A DNA stretch of 9,874 bases from an uncultured Opitutia bacterium (GTDB taxonomy: Bacteria > Verrucomicrobiota > Verrucomicrobiia > Opitutales > JABJCN01), in contig CAJWSN010000037.1 in the NCBI GenBank assembly GCA_913046175.1, positions 1 through 9,874 of the forward strand, in the 5' to 3' direction. The translations under genes were made by a program, and so were the position numbers. Below, piece after piece: positions 1 through 6,929 of the stretch. The notes under the pieces were generated by a model. The model saw only the letters and a list, made by a program, of their open reading frames with translations. It made no database searches and had not been told where the DNA came from. Position 1 is the stretch's first letter. Each line of letters starts with the position of its first letter.

Positions 1-1
1 C

Positions 2-556
2 CTCCTCGCCCACTGCATCGACACAGCCATCTGGCTCAACGGCAGCATCCGTGATGTATCAGCCGTAACCGAAACCTTCATCAAGGAACGCGTGCACACC
101 GCCACCGGTGAAAAGCAGGAGGTTACCATTGATGACGCCTGTATTTTCCATTGTCATTTTGCCAATGGCTCCCTTGGTCTGTTCGAGTCCACCCGCTATG
201 CACGCGGTCACAAGGCACTTTACACGTTTGAAATCAACGGTGCCGATGCATCCATCCGCTGGGACCTCCACGACCTGAACCGCCTGGAGTACTTTGACCA
301 CCGCGATGATTCCAATACCCGAGGCTGGCGCACGATCCATATAACGGATGGCGACATGCCCTACATGGACAAGTGGTGGGTACCGGGCCTCTGTATCGGC
401 TACGAGCATACTTTTGTCCACCAGGTAGCTGATTTCCTCGCATCCCTTGACAATGGCACGCCCTGCAACCCAACTTTCCGTGACGCATTGGAAACGGCCA
501 AGGTCTGCGATGCGGTCCTTGCATCCGGGAAGGAACGTGCCTGGAAGGACGTTTAA
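2..556 (+). CDS. Gfo/Idh/MocA-family oxidoreductase, C-terminal part (5' end outside window)
   Basis: The reading frame is already open at base 2 and runs to TAA at 554-556, giving about 184 residues of the C-terminal half. The N-terminal NAD(P)-binding Rossmann domain lies outside the window. The visible start contains HCIDTAIWL, which fits the helix of this family carrying a catalytic-type His/Asp pair (HxxD). The rest looks like the alpha/beta substrate-binding domain: a central stretch with FANGSLGLFESTRYA, a PYMDKWW motif, then GYEHTFVHQVADFLASL and a final helix ending in CDAVLASGKERAWKDV. This tail (EHTF, then a PTFRDAL-like segment, then a C-terminal helix) is typical of the sugar and cyclitol dehydrogenase-like members common in Planctomycetota and Verrucomicrobiota. 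The family oxidises or reduces sugars and inositols in the cytoplasm; the substrate cannot be read from this fragment. GTG at 92 is an internal codon, not the start. The gene downstream shows no functional link. Confidence 0.85.
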   Translation, partial: LLAHCIDTAIWLNGSIRDVSAVTETFIKERVHTATGEKQEVTIDDACIFHCHFANGSLGLFESTRYARGHKALYTFEINGADASIRWDLHDLNRLEYFDHRDDSNTRGWRTIHITDGDMPYMDKWWVPGLCIGYEHTFVHQVADFLASLDNGTPCNPTFRDALETAKVCDAVLASGKERAWKDV

Positions 557-579
557 CAAAAAAGTTCGTAACCCCAGAA

Positions 580-600
580 AACCCGCCCTATAAGCGGGTT
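580..600. terminator. Hairpin after the oxidoreductase gene
   Basis: A perfect 7-bp stem, AACCCGC (580-586) and GCGGGTT (594-600), encloses a 7-nt loop, 24 bp past the oxidoreductase stop. No T-run follows on the plus strand (the next bases are CGTCAG). On the minus strand the stem is followed by TT and then C, so it resembles an intrinsic terminator slightly better in that direction. Position favours a terminator or 3'-end stabiliser for the oxidoreductase transcript, but the missing U-tract keeps this tentative. Confidence 0.45.
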
Positions 601-710
601 CGTCAGCCACTTGGAAATTTCAAGGATTTGTACATCTGCCCGTCCGGCTTGACTTCCCCCTCCCGATACTCTTTTCCAACAACAACAAAGGTAACAAACC
701 CAAAGAAACA

Positions 711-992
711 ATGAGTGAAGATATCTCACAACCCCAGGAGCCTGCCAGTGTTAAGCTGCTGAAGCCCCACCATCACTTCATTCACCTTATTCTCACACTC
801 GCCTTCTACGTCTTCATGGCGAACATTCTACGAAACCATGCCCTCGTACAGGATGAGACTTCGGCAACTGCCATGATGATGGGCTTCTTTGCCGCCATCC
901 CATTGGGAGGAACCTTTTGGCTCGCGGTGGTTATGTTTCATGTCGTCCTGGCAGACCATATGCGCCGAAAGAAAAACGCGTCCACTGCCTGA
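711..992 (+). CDS. Small two-helix membrane protein of unknown function (93 aa)
   Basis: I do not recognise the family. The protein has a polar N-terminus of about 18 residues, a His-rich stretch (KPHHHFIH, residues 18-25), a hydrophobic helix at about 24-40 (LILTLAFYVFMANIL) and a short polar loop (RNHALVQDET). A second hydrophobic segment spans about 55-80 (MMMGFFAAIPLGGTFWLAVVMFHVVL), followed by a basic tail (HMRRKK). Both termini should face the cytoplasm if the basic tail follows the positive-inside rule. Coding is favoured because this is the only long plus-strand frame in the stretch, it begins with ATG and its composition is clearly membrane-like. No good Shine-Dalgarno precedes the ATG; AAAGG at 688-691 is too distant. 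A TTGACT hexamer at 649-654 could be a -35 box, but no matching -10 box sits at normal spacing. The gene is convergent with tatC, and nothing in the context indicates a role. Confidence 0.7.
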   Translation: MSEDISQPQEPASVKLLKPHHHFIHLILTLAFYVFMANILRNHALVQDETSATAMMMGFFAAIPLGGTFWLAVVMFHVVLADHMRRKKNASTA

Positions 993-1027
993 GAACGTCC
1001 GGCTGCGGTCGATCCTTGTTCTTGTTC

Positions 1028-1051
1028 ATTCCCGGAACACAATCCGGGAAT
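1028..1051. terminator. Hairpin between two convergent genes
   Basis: A perfect 9-bp inverted repeat, ATTCCCGGA (1028-1036) and TCCGGGAAT (1043-1051), with a 6-nt loop lies in the 73-bp gap where the small membrane protein gene and tatC converge. It is 35 bp after the former's stop and 14 bp after the end of tatC. Neither side carries a T-run, so it is not a textbook rho-independent terminator. A stem of this strength in a tail-to-tail gap most probably ends or stabilises both transcripts. Confidence 0.55.
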
Positions 1052-1065
1052 CATCAGGTAGCCGC

Positions 1066-2268
1066 CTAATCCAGCTCTTTTGTGGGCTTGGGCTTTGCTT
1101 TGTTCTCTGCTTTGGATTCCGCCCGGCGTTCCTTGCGCTTTTCCTCCAGCTGGGCCATCTTGCGTGCCTTGCGCTTTTCCACCACGGCCACCACATAAAT
1201 GGAGGTTTCAAAAAGCAGGTATAACGGGACGGTCAACAAGACGAGGGCAACAACCACGTCCCCAGGCGTAAGCAGGGCGGCCACGATCATAATAATGATA
1301 AAGACCATTTTACGAGCGCGCTTAAGCCTCGTGGAGGGCAGGATGCCCAGATAGCCCATAAAAACAATCAGGAGGGGAAACTGGAACAACGCGCCAACAG
1401 CCAGGGTGATAACCACAACAAGGGAATAATAATCGTTAACGTCCCAAAGCAGCTCAATTTCCATCCATTTGTTGAGCAACCCGGAAAACTTGAGGGAAAC
1501 GGGAATAATGAAGAAGAAAGCCAGCGCCGCCCCAGCCAAAAAAAGAAAGAGTGCGCAGAGACTTCCGGGAAGAAGGACTCGTTTTTCCCGCTTCGTCAGC
1601 CCCGGCGCAACAAAACCCGAGATGAACAACAGTATAAAAGGCATCGCCACGGCCAGTCCTCCAAATAAAATCACCTGCATCAACACCATGAGTACGCCCA
1701 GCGGTTGACGAGTCCGCAAATCAATCTCAAGCCCTGCTAATTCAATTGGAAACTGCAACGCCTTCGATGAGAATTTCAGGGAAAACCCCACCACGATGCA
1801 CCCAATCACAAAGGCGGCAATACACTTGAACAATGTCCATCGCAAATCCTCCAGGTGGTCGAGGAAGGACATCTCGCCCTCCGCAGACAACTGATCCTCT
1901 TCGTCTCCCCCATCATCCTCGTCATCCTCCCACCAACCATCTTCATCATCAGATTCGTGATCGGATTCGTGGTGATCAGGGTCGTCGTAGTCCTCGTGAT
2001 GGTAAGGGTCATCATGGTAGATGTCACTCGGTGGTTCGCCCTCGCCTCCTTCACCGGTTGATGAATCGGATTCTTCCGCGATGCCTGGTTCCGACGCCTC
2101 GCTGGGAGGATCAGTTGAATCCTCTGGTGAAGAACGCAGTGAAAGTTCCGGTTGGTTTTTCGGTGCTGGATTCTCGCCCTCTTTCCCAATTGAAAACGAA
2201 TCCTCGTTGCCGGGATTTGCTTTTCCCGGGATTTCTGGATTGTCGCTTTCTTGTTTCTTATCCGCCAT
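1066..2268 (-). CDS. tatC: Sec-independent (twin-arginine) translocase subunit TatC with acidic N-terminal extension (400 aa)
   Basis: TatC is the multi-spanning inner-membrane receptor for twin-arginine signal peptides on folded proteins. Residues 133-363 are a clear TatC core: the opening MSFLDHLEDLRW (family HLxELR motif, with Asp141 at the usual Glu), FVAPGLTKREKR (219-230, with Glu228 matching the signal-binding Glu103 of E. coli), LFQFPLLIVFMGYLGI (294-309), LLTPGDV (332-338) and PLYLLFE (348-354). About six membrane helices fit. A normal TatC is about 240-270 residues. Here 132 extra residues precede the core, with 47 Asp/Glu against 6 Lys/Arg, low complexity, and a His/Asp-rich patch at about 82-124 that includes a WW pair. 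The tail after the last helix (364-400) is strongly basic, so the two cytoplasmic ends carry opposite charge. ATG at 2268 has no Shine-Dalgarno, whereas the internal ATG at 1872 (Met133) has a good one, so a 268-residue form from that start is possible. No tatA or tatB lies in the window. The core identity is secure; the use of the long start is uncertain. Confidence 0.92.
   Translation of the reverse strand: MADKKQESDNPEIPGKANPGNEDSFSIGKEGENPAPKNQPELSLRSSPEDSTDPPSEASEPGIAEESDSSTGEGGEGEPPSDIYHDDPYHHEDYDDPDHHESDHESDDEDGWWEDDEDDGGDEEDQLSAEGEMSFLDHLEDLRWTLFKCIAAFVIGCIVVGFSLKFSSKALQFPIELAGLEIDLRTRQPLGVLMVLMQVILFGGLAVAMPFILLFISGFVAPGLTKREKRVLLPGSLCALFLFLAGAALAFFFIIPVSLKFSGLLNKWMEIELLWDVNDYYSLVVVITLAVGALFQFPLLIVFMGYLGILPSTRLKRARKMVFIIIMIVAALLTPGDVVVALVLLTVPLYLLFETSIYVVAVVEKRKARKMAQLEEKRKERRAESKAENKAKPKPTKELD
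1870..1882 (-). promoter_or_regulatory. Internal ribosome binding site and start codon at the canonical TatC N-terminus
   Basis: Read on the minus strand, GGAGGG (1882-1877) stands before ATG (1872-1870), leaving 5 nt between GGAGG and the start codon. This ATG encodes Met133 of the long frame, exactly where TatC proteins normally begin (MSFLDHLEDLR). The upstream ATG at 2268 lacks such a sequence. The site therefore either is the true start or gives a second, shorter product. The motif also encodes acidic and glycine codons of the extension (SAEGE), so a chance match is possible. Confidence 0.5.
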
Positions 2269-2510
2269 GGTATTAAACCAAAGGTCGGTCCATTGGCTTA
2301 CAATGCTGATTCGATACCCAAAAAAAGAAGCTGATTTGCTATGTCGTCACTGAGAAATTTTTCAATTCTTTTCTTCCTGCTTCTCCATTGACAGAGCGGT
2401 GCAAACCACCTTTATTTTCGCTCCCTTTAAACCAATGTACAATAGCCTTTTGCTGGGAATTTCCCTCGTGAGAAATTGCTGAAGGCATGCACTTAACCGG
2501 ATAAAAATAA
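2269..2510. other. Divergent intergenic region between tatC and ppdK
   Basis: The 242 bp separating two outward-facing genes must hold promoters for both. It is richer in A/T than its neighbours. I see no convincing small ORF or RNA gene. A short interrupted palindrome (GGGAA, T, TTCCC at 2455-2465) lies just downstream of the best -10 candidate and could be an operator, but it is too short to assert. An A/T-rich stretch (GGATAAAAATAA, 2499-2510) abuts the ppdK ATG with no Shine-Dalgarno. Confidence 0.6.
2415..2443 (+). promoter_or_regulatory. Possible sigma70-type promoter for ppdK
   Basis: TACAAT at 2438-2443 matches the -10 consensus at five of six positions. The -35 at 17-bp spacing (TTTTCG, 2415-2420) is weak, with three of six matches. 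Transcription from here would start near 2450 and give a leader of about 60 nt before the ppdK ATG. The call is tentative because A/T-rich spacers yield such matches by chance. Confidence 0.3.
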
Positions 2511-5222
2511 ATGAGCAAAAAACCCAAGTACATCTACGAATTTGGGAAGAAAACCGATGGCGAGTCCAAGATGCGCGCCCTCCTAGGAGGCAAGGGTGCA
2601 AACCTTGCTGAAATGGCACGGATCGGCCTGCCTGTCCCACCAGGCTTCACGATCACGACAGAGGTCTGTACCTACTATTACGATAACAAGAATAAGTATC
2701 CCAGGGATTTGCAGGCCCAAATCAAGCATGCTGTAGCCAATGTGGAGAAACAACTGGGAAAGAAACTGGGTGACTGCACAAAGCCACTCCTCTTTTCCGT
2801 ACGATCAGGGGCTCGTGATTCCATGCCCGGCATGATGGATACCATCCTCAACCTCGGCCTGAATGATGAAACTGTAGAGGCCCTCGCCAAGTCATCAGGA
2901 AGCCCACGTTTTGCATGGGATTGCTACCGTCGTTTCCTTCAAATGTATGGAGACGTGGTCATGGGGGTCCAAAAACGCCCCGATGAAGACGAGGAGCCAT
3001 TCGAAGTGGCAATTGATGAAATAAAGGAAGAACTTTTCCCCAATGAAAAAGGTGAAGTGGATGACAGCCGGATTGACGCAGAAAGCATGAAGGAACTGGT
3101 GTCGCGCTTCAAGAAACTGATCCGGACACGAACCGGACGGGATTTTCCATCCGATCCCTGGGAACAACTGGAAGGCTCCATCAGTGCAGTCTTCAGTTCC
3201 TGGATGAACGATCGTGCCACCGTCTACCGCCGCAAATACGGGATCCCCGCTGAATGGGGTACAGCGGTCAATGTACAGGCCATGGTATTCGGTAATTCCG
3301 GTAAAAATTCAGGTTCAGGTGTCGGCTTCACCCGGGACCCGGCTACAGGAGAAAAAGTGCTTTATGGCGAATTTTTGACCAATGCCCAGGGTGAAGACGT
3401 CGTTGCCGGTGTGAGAACCCCGCATGCCATTGCAAAGCTGAAAAAGGTAATTCCAAGTGCTCACAAGGGGCTCCTCGCCGTCCAAAAAACCCTGGAGAAA
3501 CACTTCAAGGAAATGCAGGACTTTGAATTCACCATTGAAGACGAGAAGCTTTACATGCTTCAGACTCGCAATGGAAAGCGAACCGGCCTTGCAGCGGTGC
3601 GTATCGCCGTGGAAATGGAGCAGGAAAAACTCATCAACTGGAAAACTGCGGTCCAACGAGTGCCCGCCAACCAGCTTGACCAGGTCCTGGCCCCCATCTT
3701 TGACGCCAAGGCTGAAAAAGCCGCAAAAACCCTCTGCAAGGGTCTGCCGGCAGGCCCGGGAGCCGCAGCCGGCCGTATCTGCCTCAACGCGGAACGTGCC
3801 GTTGAAATGGCAAAAAAAGGTGAGGTTCTCCTCGTACGCCAGGAAACGTCCCCTGAGGATCTTCGGGGAATGATCGCAGCCGCCGGCATCTTGACAGAAC
3901 GGGGCGGCGTCTCCTCCCATGCGGCATTGGTGGCCCGACAAATGGGTAAGGTCTGCGTCTGTGGAGCTGCAGACCTGGAAATAAATTACAAGAGCCGCAC
4001 CGTAAAGGTGGCAGGTGAGACATTCAAGGAGGGTGACTTTCTCTCCATCAATGGAACCTCGGGTGAAGTTTTTGGAGGACAGTTGCCCACGGCCCCATCA
4101 GAGATCATACAAGTCCTCATCGAAAAATCACTCAAGCCATCCAGAAGCAGGGCCTATAAGAATTATGCCAAGCTCATGGAATGGTGTGCGAAGGGTACAA
4201 AGCTGGGAGTTCGCACCAATGCCGATTCACCAACACAGGTTGCCCAGGCAATATCATTTGGAGCCCAAGGAATTGGCCTGACCCGTACTGAACACATGTT
4301 CTTTGAAGGCAACAGGATCGATGCCATGCGCCAAATGATCCTGGCCGAGGACACCGTTTCCCGGAAGAAGGCGCTAAAAAAGCTTCTCCCCTTTCAGCGC
4401 AGGGATTTTGCCGGAATATTCACCGAGCTGAAGGGATTGCCTGCAACCATTCGCCTGCTGGATCCTCCCCTGCACGAGTTTCTTCCACATGACCAAGCCT
4501 CCCAGCGCGACCTCGCCAAGAAGCTCGGCGTGACTGTCTCCAGTATAAAGAATCGAGTGGAGGAACTGCACGAATTCAATCCCATGCTCGGCCACAGGGG
4601 CTGTCGCCTTGGAAATGTCTATCCGGAAATAACGGAAATGCAGGCACGAGCCATATTTGAGGCAGCGGCCCAAGTGCTGGCCAAGGGGATTGATGTCCTG
4701 CCCGAAGTCATGGTGCCTCTCGTTAGCTTCAAGGATGAACTGGCCATCCAGTCAGAAATCATTCACCGGGTGGCCAAAGAAGTCCAAAAAGCCAAGGGCG
4801 TAAAGATCAAGTACCTTGTGGGCACGATGATTGAGATACCACGTGCCTGCCTGGTGGCTGACGAGATTGCCGAACATGCGCAGTTCTTCAGCTTCGGCAC
4901 CAATGACCTTACCCAGACCGGTCTGGGCATGAGCCGAGACGACTCCGGCAGCTTCCTGCCCCACTACGCCGAGGAGGATATAGTCGCCAACAATCCCTTT
5001 GCCAGTATCGACCAGAACGGGGTTGGCAAACTCATGAAGCTCGGGGTTGAAGGCGGACGTTCCACCCGCAGGAACATCAAGTTGGGTATCTGCGGGGAAC
5101 ATGGCGGAGAACCCGACAGCGTAAAGTTCTGCCACAAGATTGGCCTGCACTATGTGAGTTGCTCACCTTTCCGCGTGCCGGTTGCCAGGCTGGCAGCGGC
5201 CCAGGCCGCCCTCCAGAAATAA
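2511..5222 (+). CDS. ppdK: Pyruvate,phosphate dikinase (903 aa)
   Basis: PPDK interconverts pyruvate + ATP + Pi and PEP + AMP + PPi in the cytoplasm, linking glycolysis and gluconeogenesis. All three domains are complete. The N-terminal ATP-grasp domain shows GGKGANLAEM (26-35), SVRSGARDSMPGMMDTILNLG (96-116), GSGVGFTRDPATGEK (268-282) and FEFTIEDEKLYMLQTRNGKRT (338-358). The swivelling phosphohistidine domain shows GPGAAAGR (415-422) and RGGVSSHAALVARQMGK (464-480), with catalytic His470. The PEP/pyruvate TIM-barrel domain shows GIGLTRTEHMFF (587-598), DPPLHEFLPH (651-660), GHRGCRL (694-700), GTMIEIPRA (771-779), FGTNDLTQTGLGMSRDD (795-811) and GICGEHGGEP (859-868), with catalytic Cys861. 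It is slightly longer than the usual ~875 residues, mainly through an acidic insertion at about 157-190. The residue two before the catalytic His, the Thr phosphorylated in plant PPDK, is Ser468. The start fits the family N-terminus, although no Shine-Dalgarno precedes it. It appears monocistronic. Confidence 0.97.
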   Translation: MSKKPKYIYEFGKKTDGESKMRALLGGKGANLAEMARIGLPVPPGFTITTEVCTYYYDNKNKYPRDLQAQIKHAVANVEKQLGKKLGDCTKPLLFSVRSGARDSMPGMMDTILNLGLNDETVEALAKSSGSPRFAWDCYRRFLQMYGDVVMGVQKRPDEDEEPFEVAIDEIKEELFPNEKGEVDDSRIDAESMKELVSRFKKLIRTRTGRDFPSDPWEQLEGSISAVFSSWMNDRATVYRRKYGIPAEWGTAVNVQAMVFGNSGKNSGSGVGFTRDPATGEKVLYGEFLTNAQGEDVVAGVRTPHAIAKLKKVIPSAHKGLLAVQKTLEKHFKEMQDFEFTIEDEKLYMLQTRNGKRTGLAAVRIAVEMEQEKLINWKTAVQRVPANQLDQVLAPIFDAKAEKAAKTLCKGLPAGPGAAAGRICLNAERAVEMAKKGEVLLVRQETSPEDLRGMIAAAGILTERGGVSSHAALVARQMGKVCVCGAADLEINYKSRTVKVAGETFKEGDFLSINGTSGEVFGGQLPTAPSEIIQVLIEKSLKPSRSRAYKNYAKLMEWCAKGTKLGVRTNADSPTQVAQAISFGAQGIGLTRTEHMFFEGNRIDAMRQMILAEDTVSRKKALKKLLPFQRRDFAGIFTELKGLPATIRLLDPPLHEFLPHDQASQRDLAKKLGVTVSSIKNRVEELHEFNPMLGHRGCRLGNVYPEITEMQARAIFEAAAQVLAKGIDVLPEVMVPLVSFKDELAIQSEIIHRVAKEVQKAKGVKIKYLVGTMIEIPRACLVADEIAEHAQFFSFGTNDLTQTGLGMSRDDSGSFLPHYAEEDIVANNPFASIDQNGVGKLMKLGVEGGRSTRRNIKLGICGEHGGEPDSVKFCHKIGLHYVSCSPFRVPVARLAAAQAALQK

Positions 5223-5247
5223 GGAGTTTCCACTCGTCCTGCCAAAA

Positions 5248-5275
5248 GGCGTTTCCCAAACCCGGGAAGCGCCTG
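5248..5275. terminator. Strong bidirectional terminator between ppdK and glyS
   Basis: The 11-bp stem pairs 5248-5258 (AGGCGTTTCCC) with 5265-5275 (GGGAAGCGCCT), with a single T-G wobble and a 6-nt loop. On the minus strand the stem runs into TTTT (the complement of AAAA at 5245-5248), making a reasonable intrinsic terminator for glyS, which ends 34 bp earlier in its own direction. On the plus strand it sits 25 bp after the ppdK stop, without a T-run. The tail-to-tail position supports use by both transcripts. Confidence 0.75.
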
Positions 5276-5308
5276 GTCGTTGGTCAATAGCCAGACGGGA
5301 TGCCCCCC

Positions 5309-6862
5309 CTACCAGCCGATCTTTTCCTCCATCGCAGAAATCAGCTCCTTCTCAGTGACGCGCTCCTGCTTGGTTGTATCTCGGTCACGGAGAGTCACCG
5401 TGCCGTCCTCAAGGGAATCAAAGTCCACGGTAATGCCAAACGGTGTGCCAATCTCATCCATACGGCGGTAACGACGCCCAATGGCGCCGGATACATCGAA
5501 GAATACATTCCAGCGCAGGCGAAGCTTTTCGTAAAGTCCACGCGCCTTCTCCATCAATTCAGGCTTGTTCTTCATCAAAGGAAAGACACCGGCCTTGACA
5601 GGTGCCACACGGGGATGGAGCTTCAGGACCGTGCGCGTCTCTCCATCAATCTCATCCTTGGTGTAGGCGGCGCAGATCACAGCAAGAAAGGTGCGGTCCA
5701 CACCCAGGCTCGGCTCAATGACATGAGGCACATACTTTTCCTTGCGGGCTTCATCAAAGAACTCAAGCGGCTTGCCGCTGGCACCCTGGTGTTGCATCAG
5801 ATCATAATTGCCACGGGCGGCGATACCCTCCAATTCCTGTTCCCCGAAGGGAAACTTGAAAGTGATGTCCGTGCAGGCCCGGGCATAGTGGGCGAGCTTC
5901 TCCCGGGGATGAACCTCCTCGCCGAGATGCTCGTCAGTCAGTCCGATGCTGGCAAACCAGGCCTTGCGGGTATCAATCCATTCACGGTGATGGCCCTCCC
6001 AGATCTCCTCGTCCGGCTGGATGAAGTACTCAATCTCCATCTGCTCAAACTCTCGGGAACGGAAAATGAAGTTGCGTGGGGTTATTTCATTGCGGAACGC
6101 CTTGCCGATCTGCGCAATCCCAAAAGGCACCTTGATTCGGCCGGTATCCAAAACGTTCTTGAAGTTGGCAAAGATACCCTGTGCAGTCTCTGGCCTGAGA
6201 TAGGCCGCAGCCGAAGCGTCCTGCAATGCGCCAACATGCGTCTTGAACATCATGTTGAACTCCCGGGGCGGCGTAAGAGAACCCGGCTTGCCTGTTGCAG
6301 GGGACGGCACCTTCGACCAGTCTGATTCGGGTGCCTCCGTGTAGGGCTGGAGATGAAGGGCATCCATTTCCCCCTGCACTGCCATCTTTCGCTTGAGGTC
6401 ATCCGCCATTTTTTCGGCATCCTCCTGCATCCTCTCAGATTCCAAGAGGGAGACACAGCCGATTTCCTGCCCGTCAACCTTGACGAGTGCGTAGAACAAG
6501 TGGTCTGCACGATAGCGCATCTTGGACTCTTTGCAGTCGACCATCGGGTCGGTGAAACTGTCCACGTGCCCAGATGCCTTCCAGACATCCGGATGCATGA
6601 TAATGGCAGAATCCAACCCCACGACATCATCCCGCATTTGCACCATGTCCTTCCACCAGGCATCCTTGATGTTCCTGCGAAGTTCCACTCCCAGTGGACC
6701 ATAGTCAAAAAATCCATTGATGCCTCCATAGATTTCCGAGGTCTGGAAAATAAATCCGCGCCTTTTGCAAAGACCCACGATTTCATCCATAAGTGAATGT
6801 TTGTTGTCATTCTTGGCCATAGGAGCGCACAAAATAGGATGGGGGGCATCCCGGTCAAGCAT
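5309..6862 (-). CDS. glyS: Glycine--tRNA ligase, single-chain (alpha2) type (517 aa)
   Basis: This enzyme charges tRNA-Gly with glycine in the cytoplasm. It is the class II single-polypeptide form, not the separate alpha and beta subunits of E. coli; the name glyQS is also used. The opening catalytic region has CKRRGFIFQTSEIYGGINGF (32-51) and DYGPLGVELRRNI (53-65). YLRPETAQGIF spans 221-231. Class II motif 2 is FRNEITPRNFIFRSREFEQ (256-274) and motif 3 is EPSLGVDRTFLAVI (383-396). The anticodon-binding domain starts near LKLHPRVAPVKAGVFPL (413-429) and contains GAIGRRYRRMDEIGTPF (459-475). ATG at 6862 is preferred because AGGAGG lies 7 nt upstream; a second ATG at 6820 (Met15, MAKNDNKH) fits the family N-terminus but has no Shine-Dalgarno. 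The gene is divergent from the lipoprotein-ole cluster, with 67 bp between starts. No T-box leader is visible. Confidence 0.97.
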   Translation of the reverse strand: MLDRDAPHPILCAPMAKNDNKHSLMDEIVGLCKRRGFIFQTSEIYGGINGFFDYGPLGVELRRNIKDAWWKDMVQMRDDVVGLDSAIIMHPDVWKASGHVDSFTDPMVDCKESKMRYRADHLFYALVKVDGQEIGCVSLLESERMQEDAEKMADDLKRKMAVQGEMDALHLQPYTEAPESDWSKVPSPATGKPGSLTPPREFNMMFKTHVGALQDASAAAYLRPETAQGIFANFKNVLDTGRIKVPFGIAQIGKAFRNEITPRNFIFRSREFEQMEIEYFIQPDEEIWEGHHREWIDTRKAWFASIGLTDEHLGEEVHPREKLAHYARACTDITFKFPFGEQELEGIAARGNYDLMQHQGASGKPLEFFDEARKEKYVPHVIEPSLGVDRTFLAVICAAYTKDEIDGETRTVLKLHPRVAPVKAGVFPLMKNKPELMEKARGLYEKLRLRWNVFFDVSGAIGRRYRRMDEIGTPFGITVDFDSLEDGTVTLRDRDTTKQERVTEKELISAMEEKIGW

Positions 6863-6869
6863 GTCCTTC

Positions 6870-6875
6870 CCTCCT
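6870..6875 (-). promoter_or_regulatory. Ribosome binding site of glyS
   Basis: A perfect AGGAGG on the minus strand sits 7 nt before ATG at 6862. It decides the start in favour of 6862 over the in-frame ATG at 6820, which has only GCGCTCCT upstream. It is the best Shine-Dalgarno in the window. Confidence 0.75.
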
Positions 6876-6929
6876 CAAAGCACTCCACGGACTTGACGAG
6901 ATGCCAAAATCCGTCATCCTGTACACCGC

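Noticed and set aside
59..610. 183-codon minus-strand ORF over the oxidoreductase
   Set aside because: It is antisense to a clearly conserved family domain, and its own sequence shows no family resemblance.
649..672. TTGACT at 649 with GATACT at 665 as a promoter for the small membrane protein
   Set aside because: The spacing of 10 bp is far too short for a sigma70 promoter, and nothing -10-like occurs at 16-18 bp.
1952..1971. Direct repeat GATTCGTG in the acidic region of tatC
   Set aside because: It is explained by repeated Ser/His/Glu/Asp codons in a low-complexity coding region.
1806..2276. Several overlapping ORFs on both strands across the TatC extension
   Set aside because: The repetitive GAY/CAY-rich DNA keeps several frames open. 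Only the frame continuous with TatC leads into a recognisable domain. This also means that openness alone is weak proof that the extension is translated.
2455..2465. GGGAATTTCCC interrupted palindrome upstream of ppdK
   Set aside because: Five-base arms are common by chance; a single copy with no repeat elsewhere in the gap is insufficient to call an operator.
3315..3941. 208-codon minus-strand ORF inside ppdK
   Set aside because: It is antisense to the central domain of PPDK, including the catalytic His loop, and has no independent signal.
5300..6325. 341-codon plus-strand ORF opposite glyS
   Set aside because: It lies fully antisense to the conserved GlyRS catalytic and anticodon domains, has no recognisable motif and overlaps the shared terminator region side. 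It is a by-product of codon bias.
6893..6927. TTGACG at 6893 as -35 for the lipoprotein-ole cluster
   Set aside because: The best hexamer at 16-bp spacing (CATCCT) matches only three of six bases, and TACACC is 23 bp away. The promoter must be near, but I cannot place it.
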